The notes under the pieces were generated by a model. It was not told the origin of the DNA, made no database searches, and saw only the letters and a list, made by a program, of their open reading frames with translations. Source: Methyloversatilis universalis FAM5 (GTDB taxonomy: Bacteria; Pseudomonadota; Gammaproteobacteria; Burkholderiales; Rhodocyclaceae). Taken from it: DNA of 64,000 bases. Made by a program: the position numbers and the translations under genes. Below, one piece after another: positions 45,940-55,534 of the stretch (within the stretch, counting starts at the first letter, position 1; each line of letters begins with the position of its first letter). The stretch is taken from the NCBI RefSeq assembly GCF_000214035.2, contig NZ_AFHG01000031.1:1-64000 (forward strand). Direction: 5' to 3'.

Positions 45940-46271
45940 TTGCAGGTCACTCCGCGATGACGGCGTCCGGTGCATGCATCGGGCGCCGTTTTTCTTTCTG
46001 GCGCCGTCGGTGATCGCCGGACAAGGGTGCCGATTTCACGACAGCGCGCTGCGACCGGGTGTGCGCAGCGGGCCGGTCCGCTGCCGAATACGCCGCAGGG
46101 TTTGATGGCTGCAGACATCAAATTCCTTGTCCGGAGCGGGTTTCCGGGGTGGCACGCCTTCTGCTGAACAGGGTCGGGTCCTGTTCCGGCAGGAAAAGCG
46201 AATACGCCGCCGCCAGAGCGGTGTGTCCAACGGTCCGCGCTGTGCGGACATTGAAGGAAAGACGTCCGATC
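45940..46271. other. 332-bp intergenic region
   Basis: Contains the sigma-54 promoter at 46150-46165. No gene or repeat was found in the rest. Confidence 0.55.
46150..46165 (+). promoter_or_regulatory. Sigma-54 promoter of TonB receptor copy 2 operon
   Basis: TGGCACGCCTTCTGCT: perfect -24 half, CTGCT at -12, 107 bp before the receptor start. Confidence 0.75.
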
Positions 46272-48908
46272 ATGAAGAATTCCAGACAGATTCCCGTGCG
46301 CATCAAGCCCTTGCCGGCGCTGATCGCCTCGTTCGCATTCGCGTCGTCGGCTGCCGTGGTGCACGCGGCCGATGCGGTGCCCGCCGCACCGTCGTCCGAA
46401 GCGGTGCAGGACAGCGATCTGCCCACGGTCACCGTCAAGGGTGCGGCCGGTGACCGCAAGACCGCGGTGCTGCCCACCCGCCCGCAGGGCGCGATCTACG
46501 GCACCGAAGGCGCGGTGGTCGACACCCCGCGCTCGGTGTCGCAGATCAACGCCGAACAGCTGGGCAGCGACCCGATCCGCACCGCCGACGATCTGGTGAA
46601 GTACGCGCCGGGCATCACCCGCGGCGGCGGCCAGAACGTGTCGATCGCGCCGCAGATCCGAGGCCAGAACACCGAGGTGTTCCAGGACGGCCAGCGCGGC
46701 TACAACGTGCGCCACCCGACCAATTTCAACGCCTATGAAGGCGCGGACATCGTGGCCGGTTCGTCATCGGTGGTGTTCGGGCCGAGCAGCTCCAGCGGCG
46801 GCTACATCAATTACCTGAGCAAACTGCCCAGCTTCGAAAAGCCGCTCACCACGGTCAGCGGCCTGTTCGGCGCGTGGGCGCCGCGCGGCGAATCGTGGAA
46901 GCAGGCCCGTCTCACCTTCGATACCACGGCGCCGATCAACGACACGACCGCCTATCGCGTGAGCATCACCGGCCAGCGTGCCGACGACTACTTCGACAAC
47001 GTCAAGAACAACTTCAACGCCTTCTACGGCGCGCTGGCCTTCAAGCCGCGCAACGACCTGCGCATCGACTGGAACGCGAGCTACGACGATTACTACGACT
47101 TCAACGTCACTCACGGCTGGAACCGTGTGACCCAGCAGCTGGTGGACAGCGGCGGCAAGCAGTACGCGGCCGGCCGCGCCACGCCGCTGATCCGCATCGG
47201 TGGCACCGTCTATTCGCCGGTCTACAACACCGCAGGCGTCGCCGGCTGGCAGACCCGCACCCGCAACGCCCAGGGCCAGTACATCGCCAACCCGGCGCTG
47301 GTCGCGCGGCCGGGCGGGGCCGGCACGGTGGTGGGCTGGGTGTATGACCCGAATGCGCCCGGCAACCGGCTGGCTGCCATTTCGCCGGCCCAGTCCGGCC
47401 GCGAGGAGGACAAGAACACCGCCACCCGGCTCACGTCGCAGCTGCGGGTGGCGTGGGATCTGTCGCCGAAATGGTCTCTGCGCAACAGCACTTTCTACGA
47501 GCGCTCGGCGGACACCGGCGATTCGGTCGGGTCTTTCCTGTCTCAGTTCGACGACAAGATTTTCGAGAACCGGCTGGAGCTGCGCGGCAAGCATGCCTTC
47601 GATCTGGGCGGCATCAAGCTCACCAACGACAGCAACACCGGTGTCACCTACCGGCGCGAGAGCTACCAGACGCTGGCCGCCAACAACAGTTTCAACATCA
47701 ATCCGTATGACCTGACGCTGGACCCCAGCCTGAAGACGCCGGGCGGCCTGTACGGCCTGCCGCTGCAGAGCGGCGCGTCCGGCTCGTGGATCGGCACCAC
47801 CGCGGCGCGGTCCGCCGGCAACCCGGCCACGCTGGTGGTGAATTCGCCTTACTTCGGCCTGCTCAACATTCCGGCCATGTTCCCGGCCGGCAACGGGCTG
47901 TACGCCGAAATCGGCGGTACGCCGGGCGCGAGCTACACCTCCGAGGGCCGCTGGACCACCGCCAGCTTCTTCACCCAGCACAACCTGCTGTTCAACGAAC
48001 GCTTCGGCCTGAACATCGGCGGCAACGCGAGCTTCATCGACGCACGCATCCGCAACCCGCTGGGTCCGGACCGTTCGGATTCCGAGGGCTTCTACCTGCC
48101 CAGCTATCAGGCCAGCGTGTATTACAAGCCCACGGTCGACAGTTCGGTGTATTTCACGCTGGACCGCTCGACCGCGCTGAATACCGGCGGCTTCGCCAAC
48201 GTGCTGACCTGGGGCGGCCTGTCCGTTGCCGGCGACTACCGCAACAAGCTCAATCCGCTGGCCTTCGAGAGCAAGAGCGAACTGAAGGAGCTGGGGGTGA
48301 AGGCCGACCTCATTCCGAACAAGCTGTTCGCGTCGCTGGCCGGCTTCTACCAGACCCGCGACACCTCGCCGGACACCAACGGCAACATGCACCAGCTCAA
48401 GGTGCGCGGCGTGGAGTCGGCCATCCGCTTCCAGCCTGACCGCCACATCAGTTCCGGCCTGAACCTGACCTGGATCGATGCCTGGTACACCTCCATCATC
48501 CCGGCCGGCTTCTCGCCCTTCGGCTTCTATGCCGACAACGCCACCGTGTGGGGCGACAGCAACCGGCTGAACGGCCGCACCGCCGGCCGCTACGACGCCG
48601 CCGGCATTCCGGCCTATTCGCTGACCGGCTTCGTCGACTACCGCTTCGACAACGGCTTCGGCGTCGAGGTGGTGGCGTGGTGGACCAGCAAGTGGGCGAC
48701 CAATCTGAGCAAGACCGTCACCGTGCCGGACCAGTACAACGTCGATGTGTCGCTGTACTACCGCGCGCCGAAGTGGAATGCCGCGCTGCGCTTCCTGAAC
48801 GTGACCGACCAGCTGAACTTCTCCAACGGCCTGGCCGGTTCCACCACCGAATTCCTGCAGCCGACGCGCCCGTTCAGCGTGCTGGCGCAGTTCTCCTATT
48901 CGCTGTAA
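46272..48908 (+). CDS. TonB-dependent outer-membrane receptor (copy 2, siderophore-receptor class)
   Basis: An 878-residue receptor. Signal peptide of about 35 residues ending VVHA, TonB box LPTVTVKG, and a plug with DTPRSVSQINAEQL, ADDLVKYAPGI, QIRGQNTEVFQDGQRG and the GSSSVVFGPSSSSGGYINYLSK segment. The barrel ends LAQFSYSL. By sequence it falls with the TonB-dependent siderophore receptors. The operon, continuing with a sulfonate-type monooxygenase and peptide-type binding proteins, suggests an organosulfur ligand. The start at 46272 directly precedes the signal peptide; the longer frame is non-coding. Confidence 0.9.
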   Translation: MKNSRQIPVRIKPLPALIASFAFASSAAVVHAADAVPAAPSSEAVQDSDLPTVTVKGAAGDRKTAVLPTRPQGAIYGTEGAVVDTPRSVSQINAEQLGSDPIRTADDLVKYAPGITRGGGQNVSIAPQIRGQNTEVFQDGQRGYNVRHPTNFNAYEGADIVAGSSSVVFGPSSSSGGYINYLSKLPSFEKPLTTVSGLFGAWAPRGESWKQARLTFDTTAPINDTTAYRVSITGQRADDYFDNVKNNFNAFYGALAFKPRNDLRIDWNASYDDYYDFNVTHGWNRVTQQLVDSGGKQYAAGRATPLIRIGGTVYSPVYNTAGVAGWQTRTRNAQGQYIANPALVARPGGAGTVVGWVYDPNAPGNRLAAISPAQSGREEDKNTATRLTSQLRVAWDLSPKWSLRNSTFYERSADTGDSVGSFLSQFDDKIFENRLELRGKHAFDLGGIKLTNDSNTGVTYRRESYQTLAANNSFNINPYDLTLDPSLKTPGGLYGLPLQSGASGSWIGTTAARSAGNPATLVVNSPYFGLLNIPAMFPAGNGLYAEIGGTPGASYTSEGRWTTASFFTQHNLLFNERFGLNIGGNASFIDARIRNPLGPDRSDSEGFYLPSYQASVYYKPTVDSSVYFTLDRSTALNTGGFANVLTWGGLSVAGDYRNKLNPLAFESKSELKELGVKADLIPNKLFASLAGFYQTRDTSPDTNGNMHQLKVRGVESAIRFQPDRHISSGLNLTWIDAWYTSIIPAGFSPFGFYADNATVWGDSNRLNGRTAGRYDAAGIPAYSLTGFVDYRFDNGFGVEVVAWWTSKWATNLSKTVTVPDQYNVDVSLYYRAPKWNAALRFLNVTDQLNFSNGLAGSTTEFLQPTRPFSVLAQFSYSL

Positions 48909-48932
48909 GCCGCTTTCGACGAGGACATCGAC

Positions 48933-50129
48933 ATGGGCATCAAGATTCTCTGGTATCTGACCGCACCCGACGGCACCGTGCCGTGGGAGCCGCATGGCCG
49001 CTGGGCCACCGGTCACGATCATCTGGTCCAGCTGGCGCAGGCCATCGACAAGCTGGGCTACTACGGCGCACTGCTGGCCACCGGCGGCGACGAGGTGAAT
49101 GTGCTGGCGTCGTCGGTACTTACCGCGACCAAGCGGATGAAGTTCGTGGCCGCCATTTACCCGGGCCTGATCCAGCCCTTCAAGTTGGCGCAGATCGCGC
49201 AGACCATCCAGCGCTTTTCCGGCGGCCGCCTGATCTACAACGCGGTCAATGGCAACGACCGCATGCTGCCGGCGCAGGGCGTGCATTACCCGCACGACGA
49301 ACGCTACGACTACAGCTGGGAATACTGGGACGCCTTCCGCCAGCAATACGCCGGCAGCAGCGCCGGTTACGACGGCAAGTACATCAAGATCGCGCCGCGC
49401 CCCAATGTCGCGGCCGGCAGCACGCGCGGCGGTCCGGCGCAGGCCAGTCAGGGCCACTTCCCGATCTGGGGCGCCGGCACTTCGCCGGCCGGCGTGGCGC
49501 ATTCGGTCAAGCTGCTCGACCTCTACCTGAGCTTCGCCGACACGCCGCAGCGCCTGGGAGACAAGTTCCGCCGCGTCGGCGCCGAGGCGGCCAAGCTGGG
49601 CCGCACGCTGGAATTCGGCACCCGGCTGCAGATCATCGTGCGCGAAACCGAGCAGGAGGCCTGGGATTACGCGCAGTACCTGGTCGATAACACCTCGGTC
49701 GAGTACGCGATCCAGTCGATCGAACGCCAGCTGCCGCCGGGCGAAACACTGGAGAGCTACCGGAGCGACAACCCGCAGGTGCAGAAGAATCTGGAGGCCA
49801 TCAAGGCCGGCCGCCTGCCGCCGGCGCGCGACTACGAAATCTATCCGAACATCTGGACTGGTCCGGCGCTGCACGGCTTCAACGTGCTTGGTCCGCTGTC
49901 CGGCACCACGCTGGTGGGCAGCGCGGAAAACGTCGCTGCGCGCATCCGCGAGTTCCAGGCGCAGGGTGTGGGCGCTTTCATCCTGTCCGGCTGGCCGCTG
50001 ATCGAGGAGGCGCACCGGGTGGCCGACCTGCTGTTCCCGCTGCTCGATCTCGATCACGGCTTCGAGGTGCCGGTGCTCAATCCGTCCCGCCGTCGCGACG
50101 TGACCGCGTCGCTGCGCAGCGCTGCCTGA
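48933..50129 (+). CDS. LLM FMNH2-dependent monooxygenase, SsuD-like (paralogue pair B)
   Basis: A 398-residue paralogue of the enzyme at 44743, aligning nearly end to end: KILWYLTAPDG, HLVQLAQAIDKLGYYGALL, GRLIYNAVNGND, HYPHDERYDYSWEYWDAF, WGAGTSPAGVAHSVKLLDLYL, TRLQIIVRETEQEAWDYA, LSGWPLIEEAHRVADLLFPLLDLDH. It has a small insertion around residue 150. It follows the receptor by 24 bp and precedes the first binding protein by 13 bp, so the operon couples outer-membrane uptake, oxidation and inner-membrane import. Confidence 0.9.
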   Translation: MGIKILWYLTAPDGTVPWEPHGRWATGHDHLVQLAQAIDKLGYYGALLATGGDEVNVLASSVLTATKRMKFVAAIYPGLIQPFKLAQIAQTIQRFSGGRLIYNAVNGNDRMLPAQGVHYPHDERYDYSWEYWDAFRQQYAGSSAGYDGKYIKIAPRPNVAAGSTRGGPAQASQGHFPIWGAGTSPAGVAHSVKLLDLYLSFADTPQRLGDKFRRVGAEAAKLGRTLEFGTRLQIIVRETEQEAWDYAQYLVDNTSVEYAIQSIERQLPPGETLESYRSDNPQVQKNLEAIKAGRLPPARDYEIYPNIWTGPALHGFNVLGPLSGTTLVGSAENVAARIREFQAQGVGAFILSGWPLIEEAHRVADLLFPLLDLDHGFEVPVLNPSRRRDVTASLRSAA

Positions 50130-50142
50130 GCCGGAGGCCGTC

Positions 50143-51720
50143 ATGTCCGATCGCATGGACCGCCGACGTTTCCTGCTCACCGGCACCGCAGCGTTGGGTG
50201 CGTCGCTGCTGGCGGGCTGCGGCCGCGACGACAGACCGGCTTCGCGACCGGATGTCGCGTCAGCGCCCGGTGATGCCACGCCGCGTCGCGGCGGCCGGCT
50301 GCGCCTGGGCATCATCGACGGCGACCAGGCCGGCAATCTCGATGTGCACAAGCCGGCAGGCACCGGCAGCGTCATCCGCGGTTTTGCGCTGTATTCCAAG
50401 CTGTGGGAATGGACGCCGGACATGACGCCGACGCTGGCGCTGGCCGAAGAGGCCGAAGTCAGCCCGGACGCCACGCACTGGACGCTGCGGCTCAGGCCCG
50501 GACTGGAGTTTCACCACGGCAAGACCATTTCGGCCGATGACGTGGTGTTTTCCATCCTGCGGCTGACCGACCCGGAACTGGCGTCGCCCTATGCCGGGCT
50601 GGTGTCGGCCGTCGACCGCAGCCGGGTGGTGAAGCTGGACGACCGCACGGTGCGGGTGCATTTCAAGGAAGGGCGCGGCTTCGTGCCGCTGCCGGACACC
50701 TGGGTCAATTTCGGCGGCATCGTGCCGACCGACTACCACCCGGTCACCAATCCGGTGGGTGCCGGCCCGTACCGGCTGAAGGAATTCCTGCCCGGGCGGC
50801 GCTCGCTGTTCGTGCGTTTCGACAACTACTTCAAGCCGGGCCAGCCCTACGCCGACGAAATCGAAATCATCGATTTCAAGGACCAGACCTCGCGCCTGGC
50901 CGCGCTGCAGAACGGCCAGATCGATCTCGCCAACGCGATCTCGCCCGAGCACGTGCCGCTGCTCGAACGCGACCCGCGCGCCTCGGTGCTGGTGTCGGAA
51001 ACCTATGGCTGGCAGTCCTTCGACATGAATCTGTCGAAACCGCCCTTTGACGACATCCGGGTGCGCCAGGCCTTCCGGCTGCTGGCCGACCGCGAGGATC
51101 TGGTGAAGCGCGCACTGAACGGGCAGGGCCGCATCGCCAACGACCTGTATTCACCGCAGGACCCGGCGTTCAACCACGACATTCCGCAGCGCCGGCAGGA
51201 CCTCGAGCAGGCACGTGCGCTGCTGAAGGCGGCGGGGCAGGAGAATCTGACGGTGGACCTGATCGCCAGCGCGGCCGGTACCAATGCCGCGCTGGTGTTC
51301 GCCGAACAGGCCCGCCGCGTCGGCGTCACGCTGAACGTGAAGAAGGTGGATGCCGCCACTTTCGGCAGCCCGCAGCGGCTGCAGTGGCCGATCAGTACCG
51401 GCGGCACGCTGGGCCAGTCCTTCCTGTCGACCGCGCTGCACATCGATGCGCCGAGCGCGGTGTCGAACAAGACGCAGTTCTACGACGGCCGCTTCGGTGA
51501 ACTGTTCGCCCAGGCGCTGGCACAGCCTGACCTCTCGCTTCGCCGCCCGCTCATCCACGAGGCGCAGCAGATCCAGCACGAACGGGGCGGCCTGCTGATC
51601 TGGGGCTTCGCCAACACGCTGGATGGCATTTCGCGTCGGGTCGGCGGGGCCGAAGCCGAACATTCGCACTTCCCGACCTGGCGGTTCGACAAGCTGTGGC
51701 TGCGTGGAGACGCCGCGTGA
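50143..51720 (+). CDS. Peptide/Dpp-type ABC substrate-binding lipoprotein (tandem copy 1)
   Basis: A 525-residue family 5 solute-binding protein. The N-terminus MSDRMDRRRFLLTG has a twin-arginine-like signal and a lipobox LLAGC, so it is probably an exported lipoprotein. Family motifs are TPRRGGRLRLGII, LEFHHGKTISADDVVFSILRL, VGAGPYRLKEF, FDMNLSKPPFDDIRVRQAF and GGLLIWGFANTLDG. It carries no permease of its own; the importer genes follow at 55531-59428. Its stop overlaps the GTG of the second copy. Ligand unknown; placement suggests an organosulfur compound rather than peptides. Confidence 0.9.
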   Translation: MSDRMDRRRFLLTGTAALGASLLAGCGRDDRPASRPDVASAPGDATPRRGGRLRLGIIDGDQAGNLDVHKPAGTGSVIRGFALYSKLWEWTPDMTPTLALAEEAEVSPDATHWTLRLRPGLEFHHGKTISADDVVFSILRLTDPELASPYAGLVSAVDRSRVVKLDDRTVRVHFKEGRGFVPLPDTWVNFGGIVPTDYHPVTNPVGAGPYRLKEFLPGRRSLFVRFDNYFKPGQPYADEIEIIDFKDQTSRLAALQNGQIDLANAISPEHVPLLERDPRASVLVSETYGWQSFDMNLSKPPFDDIRVRQAFRLLADREDLVKRALNGQGRIANDLYSPQDPAFNHDIPQRRQDLEQARALLKAAGQENLTVDLIASAAGTNAALVFAEQARRVGVTLNVKKVDAATFGSPQRLQWPISTGGTLGQSFLSTALHIDAPSAVSNKTQFYDGRFGELFAQALAQPDLSLRRPLIHEAQQIQHERGGLLIWGFANTLDGISRRVGGAEAEHSHFPTWRFDKLWLRGDAA

Positions 51721-53279
51721 GTGCCAGCGGCGGACGGCGCGACTTCCTGCGGCAGGCCGCGGCGCTGGGTGCGGCCACGCTGCTGGCCGGCTGCGCGCCG
51801 GGCGGCGATCCGGCTGCCCCGGCGGTCGAAGGCGACGACAGGCCACGCCGCGGCGGTCGGCTGCGCCTGGGCATCATCGACGGCGACCAGGCCGGCAATC
51901 TCGATGCGCACAAGCCGGCGGGCATGGGCAGCATCATCCGAGGCTTCGCGCTGTACTCGAAGCTGTGGGAGTGGAGTGCCGACATGACGCCGGTGCTGGC
52001 GCTGGCCGAAGAGACCGAGGTGAGCGCGGACGCGACCACCTGGACGCTGCGGCTCAGGCCCGGTCTGGAGTTCCATCACGGCAAGACCATTTCCGCGGAT
52101 GACCTGCTGTTTTCCATCCTGCGGCTCAGCGACCCGGCGCTCAATTCGCCCTACACCGCGCTGGTCGGCGCCATCGACCGCAGCCGGATCCACAAGCTCG
52201 ACGCGCGCACGGTTCGTCTGCATACGAAGGAGGGGCGTGGCTTCGTGCTGCTGCCGGACACCTGGGTCAATTTCGGCGGCATCGTGCCGACCGACTATCA
52301 CCCGGTCACCAATCCGGTCGGCGCGGGGCCTTACCGGCTGAAGGAATTCCTGCCCGGGCGCCGCTCGCTGTTCGTGCGCTTCGACAACTACTTCAAGGCG
52401 GGGCGGCCCTACGCCGACGAACTGGAAATCATCGATTTCAAGGATCAGACCGCGCGACTGGCGGCGCTGCAGAACGGCCAGATCGACATGGCGAACGCGA
52501 TCGCGCCTGAACAGTCGCCGCTGATCACGCGCGATCCGCGGCTGTCGCTGCTGGTGTCCGAAACCCACGGCTGGCAGTCCTTCGACATGAATCTGTCGAA
52601 GCCACCGTTCGACGACGTCCGCGTGCGCGAGGCCTTCCGCCTGATCGCCGACCGCGAAGAGCTGGTGAAACGCGCGCTGAACGGGCAGGGCCGGGTGGCC
52701 AACGACCTGTATGCCCCGCAGGATCCGAACTACAACCGCGACATCCCGCAGCGCCCGCACGATGTCGAACGCGCCCGCGCGCTGCTGCGTGCCGCCGGCC
52801 ACGAGGCGCTGTCGGTGGACCTGGTGACGGATGCGGTCGGCAACAACGCGGCGCTGGTATTCGCCGAACAGGCCCGCCGCGCCGGCGTTACCGTGAATCT
52901 GCGCAAGGTGGATGCCGCCACCTTCACCAGCCCGCAACGCAAGCTGTGGCAGATCAGCACCGGCTCGTCGCTCGGACGCTCCTGGCTGGCGACTGCCTTT
53001 TCGGTGGATTCGGGCCAGGCGGTGGCGAACAAGACCCAGTTCAGAGACGCGCGCTTCAACGCACTGTTCGACCAGGCCGTACAGCAGCCGGATGTCGAGG
53101 CCCGCCGGCCGCTGGTGCTCGAGGCGCAACGCATCCAGCACGAACGCGGCGGCCTGCTCATCTGGGGCTTCGCCAATACGCTGGACGCGCTGTCCACGCG
53201 GGTCGGTGGCGCCGAAGCCGAACATTCCCACTTTCCCACCTGGCGTTTCGACAAGCTCTGGCTGCGCGCCGGAGCCTGA
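51717..53279 (+). CDS. Peptide/Dpp-type ABC substrate-binding lipoprotein (tandem copy 2)
   Basis: A 520-residue tandem duplicate of the upstream gene, matching without notable gaps over most of its length. The start is GTG at 51717 overlapping the previous stop (GTGA). The signal is GGRRDFLRQAAALGAATLLAGC, again twin-arginine-like with a lipobox. Differences from copy 1 cluster in the central ligand-binding lobe (for example SPLITRDPRLSLLVSETHG and the region after DAATF), so specificity may have diverged. Confidence 0.9.
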   Translation: MSASGGRRDFLRQAAALGAATLLAGCAPGGDPAAPAVEGDDRPRRGGRLRLGIIDGDQAGNLDAHKPAGMGSIIRGFALYSKLWEWSADMTPVLALAEETEVSADATTWTLRLRPGLEFHHGKTISADDLLFSILRLSDPALNSPYTALVGAIDRSRIHKLDARTVRLHTKEGRGFVLLPDTWVNFGGIVPTDYHPVTNPVGAGPYRLKEFLPGRRSLFVRFDNYFKAGRPYADELEIIDFKDQTARLAALQNGQIDMANAIAPEQSPLITRDPRLSLLVSETHGWQSFDMNLSKPPFDDVRVREAFRLIADREELVKRALNGQGRVANDLYAPQDPNYNRDIPQRPHDVERARALLRAAGHEALSVDLVTDAVGNNAALVFAEQARRAGVTVNLRKVDAATFTSPQRKLWQISTGSSLGRSWLATAFSVDSGQAVANKTQFRDARFNALFDQAVQQPDVEARRPLVLEAQRIQHERGGLLIWGFANTLDALSTRVGGAEAEHSHFPTWRFDKLWLRAGA

Positions 53280-53291
53280 AGGCGGCGCTCC

Positions 53292-53412
53292 CGCGACAGA
53301 CGCACAGACGTCGCGTGGGTGTCGTGGGAGCGGCGCCCCCCGCCGCGATGAGGCCAGTGCCCGGCAACGCGCTTTCTTCACCGCCGATCGCGGCGAGGCG
53401 CCGCTCCCACGG
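53292..53412. repeat. REP-like palindromic repeat, copy A
   Basis: About 120 bp. Ends in a perfect 14-bp inverted repeat, GTGGGAGCGGCGCC (53324-53337) and GGCGCCGCTCCCAC (53397-53410), with CCGCGAT and ATCGCGG as an inner stem. Copy B shares both arms and the left flank. The form recalls bacterial REP/REPIN elements. Confidence 0.75.
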
Positions 53413-53484
53413 GGCTGCGCTGAGCTCTCTGGCCGGCGCGAGCAAGCCGGCAAGCGCCTGATCGCAGGGCGGGTCTGCTGCTGC

Positions 53485-53612
53485 AACAGAGGCATACGCG
53501 TCGCAGGGGCATCGTGGGAGCGGCGCCCCCGCCGCGACGGAGCCTGTGTCCTGCAACGCCCTCCCTTCACAGCCGGATCGCGGCGAGGCGTCGCGCCCAC
53601 AGGGCTGCGTGT
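53485..53612. repeat. REP-like palindromic repeat, copy B
   Basis: Same layout as copy A: GTGGGAGCGGCGCC at 53514-53527 and a decayed right arm GGCGTCGCGCCCAC at 53587-53600. In direct orientation to copy A, 190 bp downstream. Confidence 0.7.
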
Positions 53613-53869
53613 CGCAATCACCACAGCCCGGCCTTAGCTGCGCACATCCGCTCAAACGGTTGTCGCAATCGCCGCTGCACCTGCCGCAGGGGGCGACTGC
53701 ACGATGCCGTGTGCCTGACCCGGATGTGGCGATCGTGCAGAGGTGCATGGCGCGAATCGAAGTTGACCCATGTCAAAACAATCGCTTGCGTCACTTCCGC
53801 TCCCGCCGTCGCGCGCCTTTCCCGATCTGCGGGAAAGCAAATCTGCATAAGGATTTCTGTCGTCCGCCA

Positions 53870-53885
53870 TGGCACGGCTCCTGCT
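53870..53885 (+). promoter_or_regulatory. Sigma-54 promoter of Dpp-type importer operon
   Basis: TGGCACGGCTCCTGCT: perfect -24 half and CTGCT at -12, 72 bp before 53957. Confidence 0.75.
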
Positions 53886-53956
53886 AATCACGGCTAGTCG
53901 CCGTCTGCGCACGGGCTGCAGCGGCATCGATACACGGATTAGTACGGAAGGTTTCA

Positions 53957-55534
53957 ATGAGTTTTCAAGCGCGGAGGTCATTCATGCGCGCCGGTCTCGC
54001 GGCCGGCGGTGGGCTGGTGCTGGGCGGGCTGCTGCCCGGCTGCTCCGACGGCGGCAAGGCGCCGGATGGCGCGGCGGTGCTCACCGACACGCCGCGGCGC
54101 GGCGGCACCGTGCGCTTCGGCGTGATCGAAGGTGGTCAGGCCGGCAATCTGGATGCGCACAAGCCGGTGGGCAGTGGCGCCTTCCGCGGCTGGGCGCTGT
54201 ACGCCAAGCTGTGGGAGTGGGGCCTCGATGCCCGCCCCAAGCTCGCGCTGGCCGAAGAGACCGAGGTGAATGCCGATGCGACCGAATGGACCATACGGCT
54301 GCACAAGGGCCTCGAGTTCCACCACGGCAAGACCATCACCGCCGATGACGTCATCTTCTCGCTGCTGCGCCTGACCGATCCTCAGCTCGCGTCGCCGTAT
54401 GCCGGCTATCTGTATTCGCTGCTGCGCAATGACGTGAAGAAGCTGGACGAGCGCACGGTGCGCATTCCGTTCGAGAAGGGCGCCGGCCTCGTGGCGCTGG
54501 CCGAATGCTGGATGAGCTGGGGTGGCATCGTGCCGACCGACTACGACCCGGTGAGCAATGTGGTCGGCGCCGGCCCTTACAAGCTCAAGAGCTTCACGCC
54601 CGGCCAGCGCTCGGTGTTCACCCGCTTCGACAATTACTTCAAGGCCGGCCAGCCGTATTTCGACCAGGTCGAGATTCTCGACTTCAGCGACCAGACCGGC
54701 CGCCTGCAGGCACTGCAGGCAAGGCAGATCGACATCGCGCCGAATCTGCCGTTCGAACAGCTGGCCTTCCTGCAGGCGGACCCCCGCTTCGAGGTGGTGG
54801 CGTCGGAAACCGATGTCTGGCATTCGTTCGACATGAATCTGGAGAAGGCGCCGTTCGACGATCCGCGCGTGCGCAAGGCCTTCCGCCTGATCGCCGACCG
54901 CGATGAACTGGTGGCGCGCGTGCTGCAGGGGCAAGGCAGGGTGGCGAACGACCTGTATTCGCCGAGCGACCCCGCCTTCAACCACGACATTCCGCAGCGC
55001 AGGCAGGATCTGGCCGAAGCGACGCGCCTGCTGAAGGAAGCCGGTCACGGCAACGGTCTGGACGTGGAGCTGGTGACCGCCGGCGGCGCCGGTGCAAACG
55101 CGGCGCTGGTGTTCGCGCAGCAGGCGAAGAAGGCCGGCGTGAACGTGACCGTGACCAAGGTCGACGGCTCCATCTTCACCGGCCCGAAACGCAACGACTG
55201 GACCTTCAGCACCGGCGGCAGCGTGTCCCGTCCCTTCCTGCTCACCGTGCAGCAGCACGACGGCCCGCGCGCGGTCGGCAACAAGACCCACTTCAAGGAT
55301 CCGCGCTTCGCAGAACTGATCACGCAGGCGCTGGGCCAGCCGGATCTGGACAAGCGCCGCGCGCTGATCGGCGAGGCGCAGCGCATACAGCACGAAAGCG
55401 GCGGCATGCTGATCTGGGGCTATTCGAACGTGCTTGACGCGGTGTCGAAGGACATCGGCGGCGTCACGCCTGATCGCACCGGCTTCGCCGGCTGGCGCAC
55501 CGACCGCATCTGGCGCCGGAGCCTCACCACATGA
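53957..55534 (+). CDS. Peptide/Dpp-type ABC substrate-binding lipoprotein (third paralogue)
   Basis: A 525-residue family 5 binding protein, more distant from the two tandem copies. The N-terminus RRSFMRAGLAAGGGLVLGG leads to a lipobox LLPGC, again Tat-like. Motifs: TPRRGGTVRFGVIEGGQAGNLD, LEFHHGKTITADDVIFSLLRL, VGAGPYKLKSF, FDMNLEKAPFDDPRVRKAF and GGMLIWGYSNVLDA. It starts the operon that encodes the permeases and ATPase; its stop overlaps the first permease ATG. It is the dedicated receptor, while the tandem pair may feed the same importer. Confidence 0.9.
   Translation: MSFQARRSFMRAGLAAGGGLVLGGLLPGCSDGGKAPDGAAVLTDTPRRGGTVRFGVIEGGQAGNLDAHKPVGSGAFRGWALYAKLWEWGLDARPKLALAEETEVNADATEWTIRLHKGLEFHHGKTITADDVIFSLLRLTDPQLASPYAGYLYSLLRNDVKKLDERTVRIPFEKGAGLVALAECWMSWGGIVPTDYDPVSNVVGAGPYKLKSFTPGQRSVFTRFDNYFKAGQPYFDQVEILDFSDQTGRLQALQARQIDIAPNLPFEQLAFLQADPRFEVVASETDVWHSFDMNLEKAPFDDPRVRKAFRLIADRDELVARVLQGQGRVANDLYSPSDPAFNHDIPQRRQDLAEATRLLKEAGHGNGLDVELVTAGGAGANAALVFAQQAKKAGVNVTVTKVDGSIFTGPKRNDWTFSTGGSVSRPFLLTVQQHDGPRAVGNKTHFKDPRFAELITQALGQPDLDKRRALIGEAQRIQHESGGMLIWGYSNVLDAVSKDIGGVTPDRTGFAGWRTDRIWRRSLTT

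Larger units (their letters stand above)
53280..53956. other. 677-bp intergenic region with REP-like repeats and a sigma-54 promoter
   Basis: Holds two related palindromic repeats (53292-53412 and 53485-53612) and the promoter at 53870-53885. The stretch 53615-53860 contains no gene or repeat that I recognise. Confidence 0.6.

Noticed and set aside
46764-50474. A 1236-codon minus-strand frame opposite the receptor and monooxygenase genes
   Set aside because: Shadow of strongly supported plus-strand genes, with no recognisable domains.
53280-53640. CRISPR array
   Set aside because: Only two imperfect palindromic repeats of about 120 bp, without regular short repeats and spacers.
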